Below, one piece after another: positions 49,785 through 60,770 of a DNA stretch of 64,000 bases (within the stretch, counting starts at the first letter, position 1; every line of letters starts with the position of its first letter). The position numbers and the translations under genes were made by a program. The stretch comes from Chinchilla lanigera (Eukaryota; Chordata; Mammalia; Rodentia; Chinchillidae): positions 3,032,493 through 3,096,492 of the forward strand of contig NW_004955502.1 of the NCBI RefSeq assembly GCF_000276665.1, read 5' to 3'. The notes beneath the pieces were generated by a model. That model saw only the letters and a list, made by a program, of their open reading frames with translations, made no database searches and had not been told where the DNA came from.

Positions 49785-49875
49785 GGGCTGGAAATATAGC
49801 TCATAGGTAGAGCACTTGTCCAGCCTGCATGAGGCCTTGATTTAATCCCCAAACACAGACACACACACAAATCAA
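49785..49875 (+). repeat. ID SINE
   Basis: 'ggggctggaaatatagctca' to 'gatttaatccccaaacacag' with an ACAC-rich tail. Confidence 0.8.
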
Positions 49876-50007
49876 AAACTCAAATGAGAAAAAGTCATCA
49901 GAAATTTTATTCACTCATTCAATGAATAAGTACTAATTTATGAGCAAGAAAGTGAGAGAATCGATGGGAAACTGAACTAGACTGTCAAAGAGAGATGGGA
50001 CTATCTA

Positions 50008-50198
50008 GTGTGGTGCCTCAGTTCACCAATTTAATTCTTTCTGCAATTCTGGTCTCTAACCAAATTGGATGAGAACTAAATCAAATTCAGTGGTTAGGTT
50101 TAATGTGGACCTTATCGGGAAATTTGATTCAGTTCTTTTTCAATTCATTTTGTGCCCAGAATTGTGAAAAGATTTAAGTTTGTGAACTAAGGTGCCAC
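50008..50198 (+). mobile_element. Tc1/mariner-like MITE, copy 2
   Basis: The 191-bp element has inverted ends gtgtggtgcctcagttcac and gtgaactaaggtgccac, with TA at 50006-50007 and 50199-50200. It is homologous to copies at 11.2 and 63.4 kb; an ID-like unit follows directly. Confidence 0.82.
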
Positions 50199-50209
50199 TA
50201 GTAACTCAG

Positions 50210-50275
50210 TGGTACAGTTACTAGCATGCTCCAGGCCCCTAGGTTTGATCCACAGCACCAAAAAGAGGAAAAAAG
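50210..50275 (+). repeat. ID-like SINE, truncated
   Basis: 'taactcagtggtacagttac' to 'ttgatccacagcacc', with the 5' start missing. Confidence 0.65.
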
Positions 50276-50434
50276 GCGGGGGGTGGGGAGGGTGCCAAAA
50301 CACCAAATGAACTTAAATGGAAAAATAAGGAAGGACAACTAATTTTCATGGTGGATACAGAAAAATTCCCACCATAATGAATTTAAGGAATCAAAACATA
50401 CAGCCTTTTACTTACTTTACTACTAATCAATAAC

Positions 50435-50575
50435 ATTTTATTGAGGCTTATACCATTAAACACCAGGATAAGCTTTTCCTGCACATCATCTCATCCAATC
50501 CCCACAACTGTTTACAAAACAAGATCCAGAATTATTACTACTTATCTCATTTAAGAGATGATAAAAGAGTGAGGT
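50435..50575 (+). repeat. MIR SINE
   Basis: 'tgcacatcatctcatccaat', 'attattactacttatctcat' and 'gatgataaaagagtgaggtt' are MIR core words. Confidence 0.65.
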
Positions 50576-50579
50576 TAAA

Positions 50580-52640
50580 AAAAAAAAAAACAGTGAGGTA
50601 TACCTGGTTCTCTAAACACATAACTTGTGGTCACTGTAATTCTGTGTTACTTCAAAGCATAAATTTTGTTTTCAAATCAATGTTTATTATCCAAGTTTCT
50701 GAGGTAACATTTTATCTTCCTTCAATAAAAGAAAAAGGCTACCTGTTACTGCCCTTCTAAATATCTCGTAACACTGACCAAAAATAAGTTGATAATTCAT
50801 CTACGAAGTAATGTTCACAATACAAATAAGGAAAAAATACACATTTACAATGACTTCTTATATTCTTATTAAGTACAAATACATGTGGTCCCCCCATTAT
50901 GGAGTACTTTATTTTAATTTATACCACGTACCACCTAATACAATCACCATTCTTATCTTCTATTGTACCAAAAACAAAATCAAAGGATTCAAGTCTCAGT
51001 GCCATACAATTTAGCACCAAGGCGCTTGCACAAGCATGACAGAAGTTCAGGAACACAGCTGAATTAATAAAAATTTTAAAAGCCTAACAAAATAAAAAGC
51101 TGTCATTCCTCAGATTAGAAAACTTAATTCTCAGAGCAAAAGCACAAATTTCCTATTTGGAAAAAGATTTTAATACACTGAAGTATGTTCTACAAAAAAA
51201 AAAAAAAGTGGTTTACTTCAAAGAATGCTCTAAAATAATGACTACGGAGTTGGGCATAAATGCAAAAATCTAACTCAAAACCCCATATAACCGCGTTTTA
51301 TTCCCCACATAGAGAAGCTAAAGACATTACTTTAATTCAGAAATCCTGCCCAGTTAAAACAACTTTCAAATGGTTCTCAATTGCCTATTTTATAATTCAA
51401 CCTTGTGCCAGCATGCAGGATGCAGCATCTGGCCATCCTTCTCTCACCAACTTCAAAACCAAAAATAAAAACACATCCTCCAGAACCACATTCTCCTGCT
51501 TTCCTGTGTTCATGCTTTTTCTTTTATTCTGCTCAAAATGCCATTTGAAACACGTATAAATAACCAATTACTCAAGAACTGAACACTCTGATGTCCTTTT
51601 AAAGCACTAGTACTTTCTATAAAACAACTGTGTTAGAACTATTTACTTACTTCTCCTATCTGTACACCACACTAAATACTGACACTTATGGGAAGGTATA
51701 TTTTTCCATTTAAACTAACAAGGGAAGATGTTTAACTTGTGGCTTTCCCATTATAAACTTCGACGTTCTTTGTGTTTAATGGGTAAATTACAGTCTAAGG
51801 AATCTAGTGAAAACCGCTCATTTTTTTATGAATCTGTTCTACTCCAGCTCAAGTATTAATATCCAACCTATACACTCAAGTTATTTATGAAACTGTCTTC
51901 ATTTCCTTGGTTATACCATTTTTAATAATTGCATATAATACCAGTAATTTTGGCTAATACCTCAACCTTTTGTACTATGTATTATGAGATAGGCTGCCTT
52001 GGCAGTTTTTGCAACATTATATCTAACATGGCACTAGGCACAATCCTATCAACTAGGTGCTTGAAGGTTTTTGGAAATAAAACGGGTATAAAATCTGCCT
52101 TTCAAAGATTGAAAAAAAATACTTCAATAAAGAAGCATACTACTAAGCAGATAACAACACAACAGACCTAAGTGCAAAGCTGTTAAGGTAGCGTTGTTTC
52201 TTGATCTAGGTACTGTTTATGCAGAGGCACTGCCTTTGCAAACGCTGATCAAACACATGCACTTATGAACTGTGCATTTCTCTATTTCAATAAAATTTAA
52301 AAGAAATGGCTCGTTGCATTGCCATGTCTATTAAAATTCCTTTCCTTCAGCAGGCTGCACTTGGTTTCAGGCTCTGTATTTTAAAAATCATAAAGTCTGC
52401 TGTGCCATCATCACATTGATGAGAAAATTAGGTTAGTAAAAGCTAAAAAATTCAAGTCAGAGTAAATTAAGAAAGGGACATCATAATGTACTTTCTGTAC
52501 CTGCAGAACTCAAGCAGAGAAATGTTTTTCATCTTTACTGGATAAGGATTACCTGGAGGAATCAAGTAAAGGATCAGGTTACAAGGAAATAAAAGATTCT
52601 GCCTCTGATCGTGTTTTAAAATACAATTAAGCTATTAGTA
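50580..52640. other. Intron 2, mostly unique
   Basis: AT-rich intronic sequence without recognisable young repeats or exons. Confidence 0.5.
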
Positions 52641-52691
52641 ATTGTCAAGAAGTGGTACCACTTAAACAGCGAAAAAGTGGTACCACTTTTT

Positions 52692-52869
52692 TTGTGGGAG
52701 GGGTCTGGAGATTGAATCCAAGGCCTGCACACTGAGCTACATCCCCAGCTTTTCTTGTTTTCTTTTTTATTCTGAAGTAGGGTCTAGGTCACTGAGTTGC
52801 CCAGGCTGGACTTGAATTTCTTCAGCCTCCTGAAGTGCTGGGATTATAAGAGCACACTCTTATGCCAGG
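52692..52869 (-). repeat. B1-ID dimer SINE
   Basis: ID-like half ('gagattgaatccaaggcctg') and B1 half ('gttgcccaggctggacttga', 'aagtgctgggattataagag'), minus strand. Confidence 0.78.
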
Positions 52870-53948
52870 CAACAAAATTTTTAACAGGCTGCTTCTGATA
52901 CTGTACCTGCACTTAAAAATATGTAATTTATTTTCCATTTAGAGCTGCCAAGCCACTAGACCTTCACTAAAAACAGGATAACTGTAAGAGGTCCTATCAA
53001 GTTCAGTGTACAATACACTGAGTAAATATTCTTGATGTAAAGACTTAAATGCTCTACACTTTAAATAAAATTTAAAGGTACTTTTAAACATCAGTTGAAC
53101 AAAAGCCTATTGACTACTCAAAGGGTCATGATCCACAAAGAAGACTGCTATTCCTATTTCTATTTGCATGAAACATCAGAGTGAATACAGTGTTCATAAA
53201 TATACCAAGACTCAAGAAGGACCTGAAATAGTTGTCCTAACAAGCCATGGAATCCTATTATCAAACACACGTGGCTTAACAAGCACAAAGCTCTCTGATC
53301 AATCCTCAGCACACATTCCCCTGAAAAGCAGCGCACAGTGAAGAGGCAGGATACAATTCCTTATCAGAAATCCTTAGAAGTTCAAGATGAAAAGGAGAGA
53401 GTACAACATGTGCCCGCAAGGGGTAAGAAAGATAAGAACCATCTTCACAACAAACCCATTAAAACACTGCGCAACACTGATTCACCACAACAGTACAACG
53501 TTTAGTTACCACTTTTATACAACTGACCAACAGCTTCTATCAATATATTTTCGATGAACACTCAAAAAAGATACAACTTTAACACCATACTACAACCACA
53601 GTATCCATGGAGAGCATTACGAGGTAGAAGTGTCTCCTAGCTAGCCACGACTGAAAGCAGAAAATTGTGAAAACGTAACAGCTAAAAATGAAAGCTTACA
53701 CTGGCTTTATAAAGCCAATGCTTTATAAACGTGGTCAGAAATCCCTGTGTCCTGTATTTCTTCCAAAATGAAGATGCCTAGGCCCTGCCTTGGACTTTCT
53801 GATTAAGAACATCTAGGGTGGGTCAAGATTATCTGCCTGTTAACAGTCGTTTTTGTTTTTTTTTTTTTTCAGATGTTAAATACGGTCCCAAAGAGAGTAA
53901 CTCAAAAAACACAGCACATTCCTGGGGACGCAGGCCTGTGCACCAGGA

Positions 53949-53970
53949 GCAGCAGCAGCAGCAGCAGCAT
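53949..53970. repeat. CAG/CTG trinucleotide tract (~7 units)
   Basis: This uninterrupted AGC repeat of about seven units lies just inside the intron after the SIM1 exon, within the CpG island. On the gene strand it reads CTG. It is short and intronic. Confidence 0.8.
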
Positions 53971-54293
53971 CGAACGTCGCGCCACGCTGTCAGTGATGCT
54001 GCTGGTGCAGCTGGCAGGCTGTGCAGCCGCGGAACCGAGGCTCGGCGCTCCGGCCTTCCGCTTTCCCCTGTGTCACGATGACCACCGCTGGCGTGACGCT
54101 CCCCACGCCATCTCTGGGCAGACATCCTCCCGGCTTCAAACCAGACCCCAGTCTCGAGCGTGGAGCGCACGGAAGCGGAGGCGTGGGGCGTCCGGACCCA
54201 GCGTCCCCCCGGTGGCGGCCGCCCAGAGCCCGTCCGGGTCCCGGCGCCGCGGGGCCGGCCACAGGGCCGCGCTCTGCGCGCAGGGCTACTCAC

Positions 54294-54377
54294 ACTCACG
54301 AACTGGATGTCATCTTCTGTCTCCTCCGCGGCGGGCGCTGGGGCTTCGGGGCCGGCCGGGGAGACGGCATCCACGAC
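54294..54377 (-). CDS. ZNF451: ZNF451 coding exon 2 (N-terminus, SIM1)
   Basis: This exon encodes 28 residues ending in EDDIQFVS, matching the N-terminal region of the SUMO ligase ZNF451 just after its first seven residues. DDIQFVS is the first of two tandem SUMO-interacting motifs that hold donor and backside SUMO during chain assembly in the nucleus (family knowledge). It is preceded by a pyrimidine-rich acceptor (cttcttttgcag) and followed by gtgagt. The length is 84 nt, phase 0 at both ends, and the next exon continues directly with EGPLRP. The stretch before the SIM is more Pro/Ala-rich than in human. The donor could also be read six bases earlier, but only gtgagt after FVS keeps the conserved join. 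The start-codon exon is not visible. Confidence 0.9.
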
Positions 54378-54452
54378 CTGCAAAAGAAGCCAGACACTCA
54401 GCCCCGGCCGCCGGGGCCGGCCTCCCACGGGGGCGCGCACAGCTCCGAGCTC

Positions 54453-54667
54453 NNNNNNNNNNNNNNNNNNNNNNNNNNNNNNNNNNNNNNNNNNNNNNNN
54501 NNNNNNNNNNNNNNNNNNNNNNNNNNNNNNNNNNNNNNNNNNNNNNNNNNNNNNNNNNNNNNNNNNNNNNNNNNNNNNNNNNNNNNNNNNNNNNNNNNNN
54601 NNNNNNNNNNNNNNNNNNNNNNNNNNNNNNNNNNNNNNNNNNNNNNNNNNNNNNNNNNNNNNNNNNN
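54453..54667. other. Assembly gap (215 N) probably hiding ZNF451 exon 1
   Basis: The 215 undetermined bases lie in the CpG island, directly upstream on the minus strand of the SIM1 exon's acceptor. That exon starts at the equivalent of human residue 8, so a short exon carrying the start codon and about seven codons is still needed. No suitable ATG plus donor is seen in the 75 bases between the acceptor and the gap. Exon 1 is therefore inferred to lie in the gap, and the sequence beyond 54668 is probably 5' UTR and promoter. Confidence 0.6.
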
Positions 54668-54784
54668 ACCGACACCGGTGACGCCACAGGCGGCCGCGAC
54701 ACGGGACGAGGGCGGTGCCGGGGCGGGGCGGGGAGGGCGCGCTCCCGCCCTCTTCCGTCCTCTTCTTCCGCCGTGTTTCCCTCT

Positions 54785-54883
54785 CTTCCGCCCTCCTTCC
54801 CCCTCTTCCGCACTCTTCTTCCGCCCTCCTTCCCCCTCTTCCGCACTCTTCTTCCGCCCTCCTTCCCCCTCTTCCGCACTCTG
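54785..54883. repeat. 33-bp promoter minisatellite (3 units) of ETS-type sites
   Basis: There are three near-identical consecutive 33-bp units (54785-54817, 54818-54850, 54851-54883; only the last base differs). Each has two TTCCG cores, CGGAAG on the gene strand, the core of ETS-family sites such as GABPA/ELK. Imperfect flanking TTCCG motifs continue to both sides. The unit is a multiple of three, which creates spurious open frames across the promoter. Confidence 0.85.
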
Positions 54884-55189
54884 GGCTTCCGGCCTCCGCC
54901 GCGGGCCGGTGGGAGCTGTAGTCCCCGCGCGGTCTCCCCACTGTCGCACCCGCGAGCACACTGCGTGGATGGGAAACGCGCAGGCGAGACCCCTCGGCCT
55001 GGCGCGCTCTCTGCGCAGGCGCGGACGCCCCCTCGCCCCTGCGGAAGAAGCTCAGGCAGCCCGGCTGGAGACAAACTGCTTGGGAGGTTGAAAAGGGAGG
55101 GTTGTGAGCGTGGGGCCGTCTTAGACCTTTCATAAGGAGGCCTTAGGAGGCCTTTTGCCTCAGAATTTAAAAAAAACATTCAGAAAGGT

Positions 55190-55259
55190 CTGGACTTGTA
55201 GCTCAGCCTTACTGGGATCTATCTTCAGTATTGCCCAGGGGGTTAAAAAAAAAAAAAAA
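55190..55259 (+). repeat. ID-like SINE
   Basis: 'ctggacttgtagctcagcct' to 'cagtattgcccaggg' followed by A15. It lies just upstream of the CpG island. Confidence 0.65.
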
Positions 55260-55519
55260 GTACAGGAAAACGGAGGAGGCTCTGGAGGCGGGTCTTGCCT
55301 TCACTTGTAAGTGTGACAAGTCCGGTTCACGTGCCCAGTGAAGCAAGGCTTTGGCGCAGTCCATGTGGCTGGGACCATGCACACCAACGCGGTCTCACTG
55401 CTCCAGATGAAGAGTGTAGTGGAATAGTTACCTGGTTACAGGTGGGACTTAACATCCTTGGGAAGCAGCGAAGCAGTATGTGGTTACAGCTGAAAAAAGC
55501 GCCTATTATTCAATTCAGT

Positions 55520-55660
55520 AGTTGATGTTGCAGGGATTCATCCTAAGGATCTATCACAGGCTTATAATTGTAAAAATTTGAAAATAGCTCAATATGGAAT
55601 GAATGGGAGAGAGAATTGTTAAATTTTGGTAGTCTATCAATATAACATGGATAGAAAATT
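55520..55660 (+). repeat. Old L1 3' fragment
   Basis: L1M-like words 'tgcagggattcatcctaagg' and 'gaaaatagctcaatatgga'. Confidence 0.5.
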
Positions 55661-55873
55661 TTTTTATCTTAGTGTTTACCTAAGATTACCTAAGATTTCT
55701 AAAAGTGTTTACCTAAGATTTCTAAAAGCTTATTTTTCAAAAATGCTAGTGATATGACGAGAACCATGTCAAACTACCAACCAAATCATGCCTGAAATAG
55801 GAAGCTTAGTTAAGTATCAATAGTGATTTTTCTTCCCTGGGTAGTTGGAAAAGAGTATAAAGAAAGATTTGAA

Positions 55874-56036
55874 GCCAGGAGTGGTGGCGCACGCTTGTAA
55901 TTCTAAAACTCGGGAGATGCAGGTAGGAGGATCACTGGGAGTTTGAGGCCAGCCTGGGCTACTGAGTGAGTTTAAGGTAGCCTGAATTACAAAGCGAGAC
56001 CCTGTCTCAACACCAAAACTAAAAGAAAAAAGAAAA
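55874..56036 (+). repeat. B1 SINE with direct repeats
   Basis: Full B1, flanked by agatttgaag on both sides. Confidence 0.9.
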
Positions 56037-56642
56037 ACAGATTTGAAGCTCACCAATACAAAATTGGAAACATGCCTATAGTCCCCTCCAAAGCCAAGTT
56101 TGTTTAGCTTGGTCTAAGAAGGGAGACAACCTAAGGCAAATTTTCAGTCAGGAAGTTAAGATGAGTTTGGTTTGGGTCATTTTATTGGCTAGTCTTGTGA
56201 AGTAGGAGGCTAGTTAGAATAGAAAGGGATAAAGTTGTTTTTTGATTGGTTCAGGTTTCAAAGTGGAGCACTGTTGTGTGATTGAGAAATCTTGTTTAAC
56301 TTGGGGTCTCAATCCTTTATTTTGTTTTATGATTAACATCTTGAAGGGGGACCATCACTGGATTTGAAAATGCTAATTTAATTCTCTCAGACATAACCTT
56401 TATCAATGTCATAATGGATTGCTAGATCTACATTAGCAATCTTATGTTAATAGTTTTCCTTCGGTTCATTATGTATGAAAGAATCCTAGATTTCAACTTC
56501 CGTTTCTATCAGTTCATCACTTAGTTTATATTGAATATTTATAGAAACATCTTTCTGAACATTAGCTGCTCAGTAATAGTTAAAACTCTAAAGGACTGGT
56601 TCTTGACTATGTCATCAAGGCATCAATAAACTTAAAATACAC

Positions 56643-57039
56643 TGTCTTAGTTACTGTCTCATTGGTGGGACAAAATACCCAACACCAGTTAAAGGAGGAA
56701 AAGTTTATTTCAGCTCCCGGTCTGTAGAGATTTCAGGCAATAGTCAGTGGGCTGCAAGACAGTGGGCAGCATGACAAAAGGACATGCAGCAGAGAAACAG
56801 CTCATGTTGTGCAGGCAGGAGACAGCAAGCCTACCTTCCGTCTTTCCCTTTTTATTCCATCTGTGCTGTAAGCCTATTGGTTGGTGCCACCTACACCCAG
56901 ACCTATACCAAACCAATCAGTGGAGTAACCTAGTTAACATACCTTTAATTCATCACACACTCATGGTCCAGCCACTTCCCAAAAGCCCCATCTATGGGTG
57001 TGTGAGGCTTTAGGGGGACATCTAGTATAAGCCATAACA
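56643..57039 (-). mobile_element. Solo MaLR-type LTR
   Basis: A 397-bp LTR on the minus strand, from tgttatggcttata (57039) to agtaactaagaca (56643), with TG...CA ends typical of MaLR LTRs (ORR1/MLT-like). No internal region adjoins it. Confidence 0.8.
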
Positions 57040-57256
57040 CCCACATTAAGAACCATGAATTAATAATCATCAATCTCAGAAAAAGGAAACTACCAGGATT
57101 GGTATTTCCAACCTGACCAGAATAAGCCTCTAATTTACTTAAAGAGTATTCGATTTAGGTAGAAAAATTGATGTATACACAGCACCCAATTTTATGTTCT
57201 TGTAAAACAAATACTTGTAATGCAGTTCTATTATTAAAAATCTATTTGGTCTAGCC

Positions 57257-57450
57257 ACAGCAGCTCATGCCTGTAATCCAGCTACTAAGAGACTGAGGCA
57301 AGAGATTGCAAGTTCCCGGCCAATTTGGACAATTTAGCAAGACTCTATCTCAAAATAAAAAAGGACTGAAGATGTAGTTCACTGGGAGAGAGTTTTTCTA
57401 GCATGTGCAAGGCCTTAGGTTCAGTCTCTTACCACAAGACAAAAGTACAC
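57257..57450 (+). repeat. B1-ID dimer SINE
   Basis: B1 half ('cagctcatgcctgtaatcca') linked by AAAATAAAAAA to an ID half ('gatgtagttcactgggagag'). Confidence 0.82.
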
Positions 57451-57536
57451 TTTTTTTTTTTTGTACTGAAATGCTGTCTTTTAAGATCTAGCAACTCAAG
57501 TAGTCTCATTAATAATAATAAATACTATGTAGGCAT

Positions 57537-57952
57537 TGCTATAATTTTTGTGTAGATGTCCCCCCAAAGCCTCAAGCACTTTTAGATGGGGCTTTTTCAG
57601 AAGTAGCTGAATCTAGAGTTTGTGATTGATTCGTGGTTCAACACTAGCATTAAGGGTGCAGGGATTAAGGGGGGATGATTGCTGGATAAATCCACTGATT
57701 GGGTTGGCACAGCCCTAATCCCAGCAGTCTGGATAAGATAAAAGGGGAACAAAGAGGCTTGTTTCTCTTTTGCTCTTGTTGCTTTTGCTGTCTTCTGCTG
57801 CCCTGAACTGTTGGCCCACTGCCATGTGCCACCATACCTTGGAGCAAGCTGATAGGGACTGAAGCTGCTACAAAGTGTGACCTAAATAAACCTTCCTTAA
57901 ATTTGGGTGTTGTGTATTTTGTCTCAGCAATGAGAAAAAAGTAACTAAGACA
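57537..57952 (+). mobile_element. Solo MaLR-type LTR with 5-bp target duplication
   Basis: A 416-bp LTR from tgctataatttttgtg to gtaactaagaca, flanked by ggcat (57532-57536 and 57953-57957), the 5-bp duplication expected of MaLR/ERVL LTRs. It contains an AATAAA-type signal ('cctaaataaaccttcc') near the 3' end. Confidence 0.9.
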
Positions 57953-58404
57953 GGCATTTATCCCAAAACAGAATATTCTTCACAGAATGAATAACTCAGG
58001 AATCAGATGTCATTGTTATTACCTGGAAATGATAAGAATAGAGCAAAGCACTTTGTTCTGAAGGAGTATAAAGGACTGGTCCATAGGTACATCGTGCAAT
58101 TTCTTTGGTCCTTTCAGGTCCGGAATTGGCATAAGTGATGCAAGTAAGGCAAAGAAGCCCACTGGAGCACACGACGGGAGGATAGTTCATGTCTACATCT
58201 GGTTCTTACATACAAGCTGCTTGACACATTAAAGCAAGCTGTCACATTTCCTGCTTTAGATTTAGGGACATTCCTCCTTTCAAGCAGAATGCAAAATTCA
58301 CGACAGTAGTTTTTGGTGCTATTACTACACATTGTAAATAATTTGCAACACTTGGCATCTTTTTAGAAATGCTCAGAGATCACAGTTTTATATTATCTCT
58401 TATT

Positions 58405-58795
58405 TGCTGTGCCAATTAATCTTTCTTGTCATTTTGACTGGATTAAGACTCCTGGGGAGGTCACAGGATCGTGGGAGGTATATTCATGGGTGGGTTAATC
58501 CTCTGATGTTCATAGCTGAGCGAGTGGTGAGGAAGAGAGGAGGAAGGGCTCAGTTGGAAAAGGTTGGACACCAGGAACACAATCTGAGGAGGGTTTATCA
58601 TTCTCGGGTGTTTTTCCCCCTGGGCTCTGCTTCCCGGCTACCTCAAAGTAAGCAGTTTTCTCATGCCACGTCCCTCTGCCGTGATGGTTCTGCCTTGCAG
58701 CCAGCTAACAGTGGGCTAAAACCTCTGAAGCTGTAAGCCAAAAATAATCCTTTCCTCCTTTAAGTGTGTATGTTAGGTATTTGGTTTCAGTGATG
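58405..58795 (+). mobile_element. 5' LTR of a MaLR element
   Basis: MaLR LTR words 'ttttgactggattaagactc', 'gccgtgatggttctgccttg' and 'aacctctgaagctgtaagcc'. Its 3' half is closely repeated at 62640-62825. The left boundary is uncertain. Confidence 0.75.
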
Positions 58796-59311
58796 AAAAT
58801 TTGACCAGTACAGAAAACTGATAACCAGAGTAGCGGGGTTGTTTTTGTGACTTTGGAACTGGTTTGCAGGAATTCAGAAGTTTGGAGATGCTAGACAAGG
58901 CCTGAACTGCTGTAAGCAGTGCCTGATGGGCAGTTCTTGTAAGAGCTCAGAAAGTCAAAATGTTGATAGGAATGCAGACAGTAAATGCCAGGCTCGTGAG
59001 GTTTCAAATGGAAATGAAGACTCTATTGGGAACAGGACCACAGGCCATGTGAGCTAATTTCTAGCTGAATTTAACAGTTAATTGATTGGCAGAAGGAATT
59101 TCAAGACAGTCCAACATTCAGGCTGTGGTTTAGATACTACTGGCTGATTTTAGCCAAATTTATGGTGAGAACCAGGAGCAAAAAGCTCAGCAAAAAGGCT
59201 TGAAAAACTTAAATTTTGGACCCGAAAGAACCACATGTAAAGTTGGGGCCTAAGGTGTGATTGCTGAAGAGTTTAGCATCAGTAAAAAATATAAAACAAA
59301 CTTTGAACAGG

Positions 59312-60442
59312 GATAAGTTTTCTCTCTGGGATGACGGGGCATGTGAGCAGAGGGAGTCCATGCTCTGAGCTTCCTCCATTCTGTCTGTGATGGTGGGGTC
59401 TGTGAGTAGAGTGAGAGTCTGCACTTCCTCCATTGCCTTGGGGACAGCAGGGTCTCTGAGAGGAGTGTAAGGCACATGCCTTTGTCAAGTAGACTGACAG
59501 CAACCCCAAGACCTAAGACCCAGGATAACAGCCATGTCACAGGTGCACAGGCTCACACATGCCCTTGGAGGGCAGGGTAATTGGTGAGGCAAGCAGCATG
59601 GAAGTGTCTGAAGCAGTGAGGAACCAGCAGCTGGACTCTGGAGAGCCCCACCAGCAGCAGTCCAGTCCCAGGCCTCACATCCAGAGGCCAAGATCAGCTC
59701 CATGACCAACACATTTCTGGGATTAAACATGGACACTATCACAGAACTGTAAGCACCAGAGGTATTTTACTACTTTCATTCTCCCTCTCCTGTCTGACTG
59801 GCTGTCATCTTGTTTTCTTCTGTATTTGGTAGTTATTTTTTTATTTGGGGTTATTTTTTCTTTTTCTATTTTTCTCTCCTCTCATCTTTTTCTTTCTTTT
59901 TTTCTTTTGTTCATTTTTGTTCTTTTTTCCTTCATTTTTCAATGTTTAGGTTTCTTACCTTTTTTTCATTCTCTTCTATAGACTCACTTTCTCTCTTTCC
60001 TCAACTACTTCTTGAATTTAAACTTTCAAGTGAGTAAACTTTGTCTCTGCCCTTTCTGACTACTTCTTTATGTTCTGTTTTATTCTTTCCCTTCTGTGTC
60101 CTCCAGTTTCCCAAAACTTGGGTGATCATCCTTTTATTTCCAGCCCTGACTACTATATTTGACCTCCCTCATCACTTTAGCCTATCCCCTAATGATCTTA
60201 ACCCCCCCTGCTCCCAACGTAAGTGTAAAATCACCTAAGGGGAAAATCACTACATACAAGTGCACAGTATATGTTTGATTTTATTACATAACTTTAGAGT
60301 TTATTTCTGCTGTCAGAGGTAATAGGTTAATGGTTACCATAGTTTATTAGTAGTTAAGCTACACTTGAAACTACTGTTATTACTAACTCTACTACTTTAG
60401 CCAGGATGCCATACATGTTGTAAACACCTCTCCTCCCCTGTA
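59312..60442 (+). mobile_element. Orphan L1 5' UTR block with tandem promoter monomers
   Basis: It is homologous to the 5' part of the L1 at 27640-28600, including the polypyrimidine tract and the end 'ctcccctgtatga'. The first ~150 bp (59325-59480) are about three degenerate ~58-bp tandem units. There is no ORF1/ORF2 and no poly(A). An 8-bp direct repeat tgaacagg borders it (59304-59311 and 60443-60450). Confidence 0.7.
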
Positions 60443-60770
60443 TGAACAGGCACAAGAAAGATGCTTCAAGGGCATCTCAGTATCTCAACCCATTGCAGAC
60501 TTGAGGATGCATGAGTGCAGAGCTTTGCTTTGAGAATAAAGCCCCTACCACCCAAGAAAGGCCACCTAGGGACTTGGTTCCCCATTTTACCATTTTCAGC
60601 CATCCAGGCACTCAGAAGCCACTGTAGCCATGGTGCAAGGGGGTTTAACTACTGCTTGCATTGGCAATAGACACTGGTGTCTTCCACATGATGCTATTTT
60701 TTTTCAGGCATGCAAGAATGCAAGAATTGTGAGCTCAAGGTTCTATCAGGATTTCAAAGTAAAGCCTGGG

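Larger units (their letters stand above)
53930..55080 (-). promoter_or_regulatory. ZNF451: CpG-island promoter region of ZNF451
   Basis: This is the only strongly GC- and CpG-rich block in the window, and it surrounds the SIM1 exon and the exon-1 gap. It has no TATA box that I can see. It contains GC boxes (54720-54732), a run of nine TTCCG (CGGAA on the gene strand) motifs at 54753-54890, a ZNF143-like ACTACAGCTCCC motif (gene strand) within 54911-54925, and an NRF1-like TGCGCAGGCGC at 55012-55022. These are typical of housekeeping promoters. The exact start site is not determinable. Confidence 0.7.

Noticed and set aside
53830..55135. CRISPR, operon, riboswitch or tRNA gene signals in the window
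   Set aside because: The DNA is a vertebrate intron and flank. Regular repeats are SINEs, microsatellites or minisatellites, and the tRNA-like heads belong to ID/MIR SINEs rather than functional tRNA genes.
53829..55179. Several long frames on both strands across the CpG island and N gap
   Set aside because: They run through the N run and the 33-bp repeat, whose length divisible by three keeps frames open. Only 54294-54377 minus has ZNF451 homology and splice sites.
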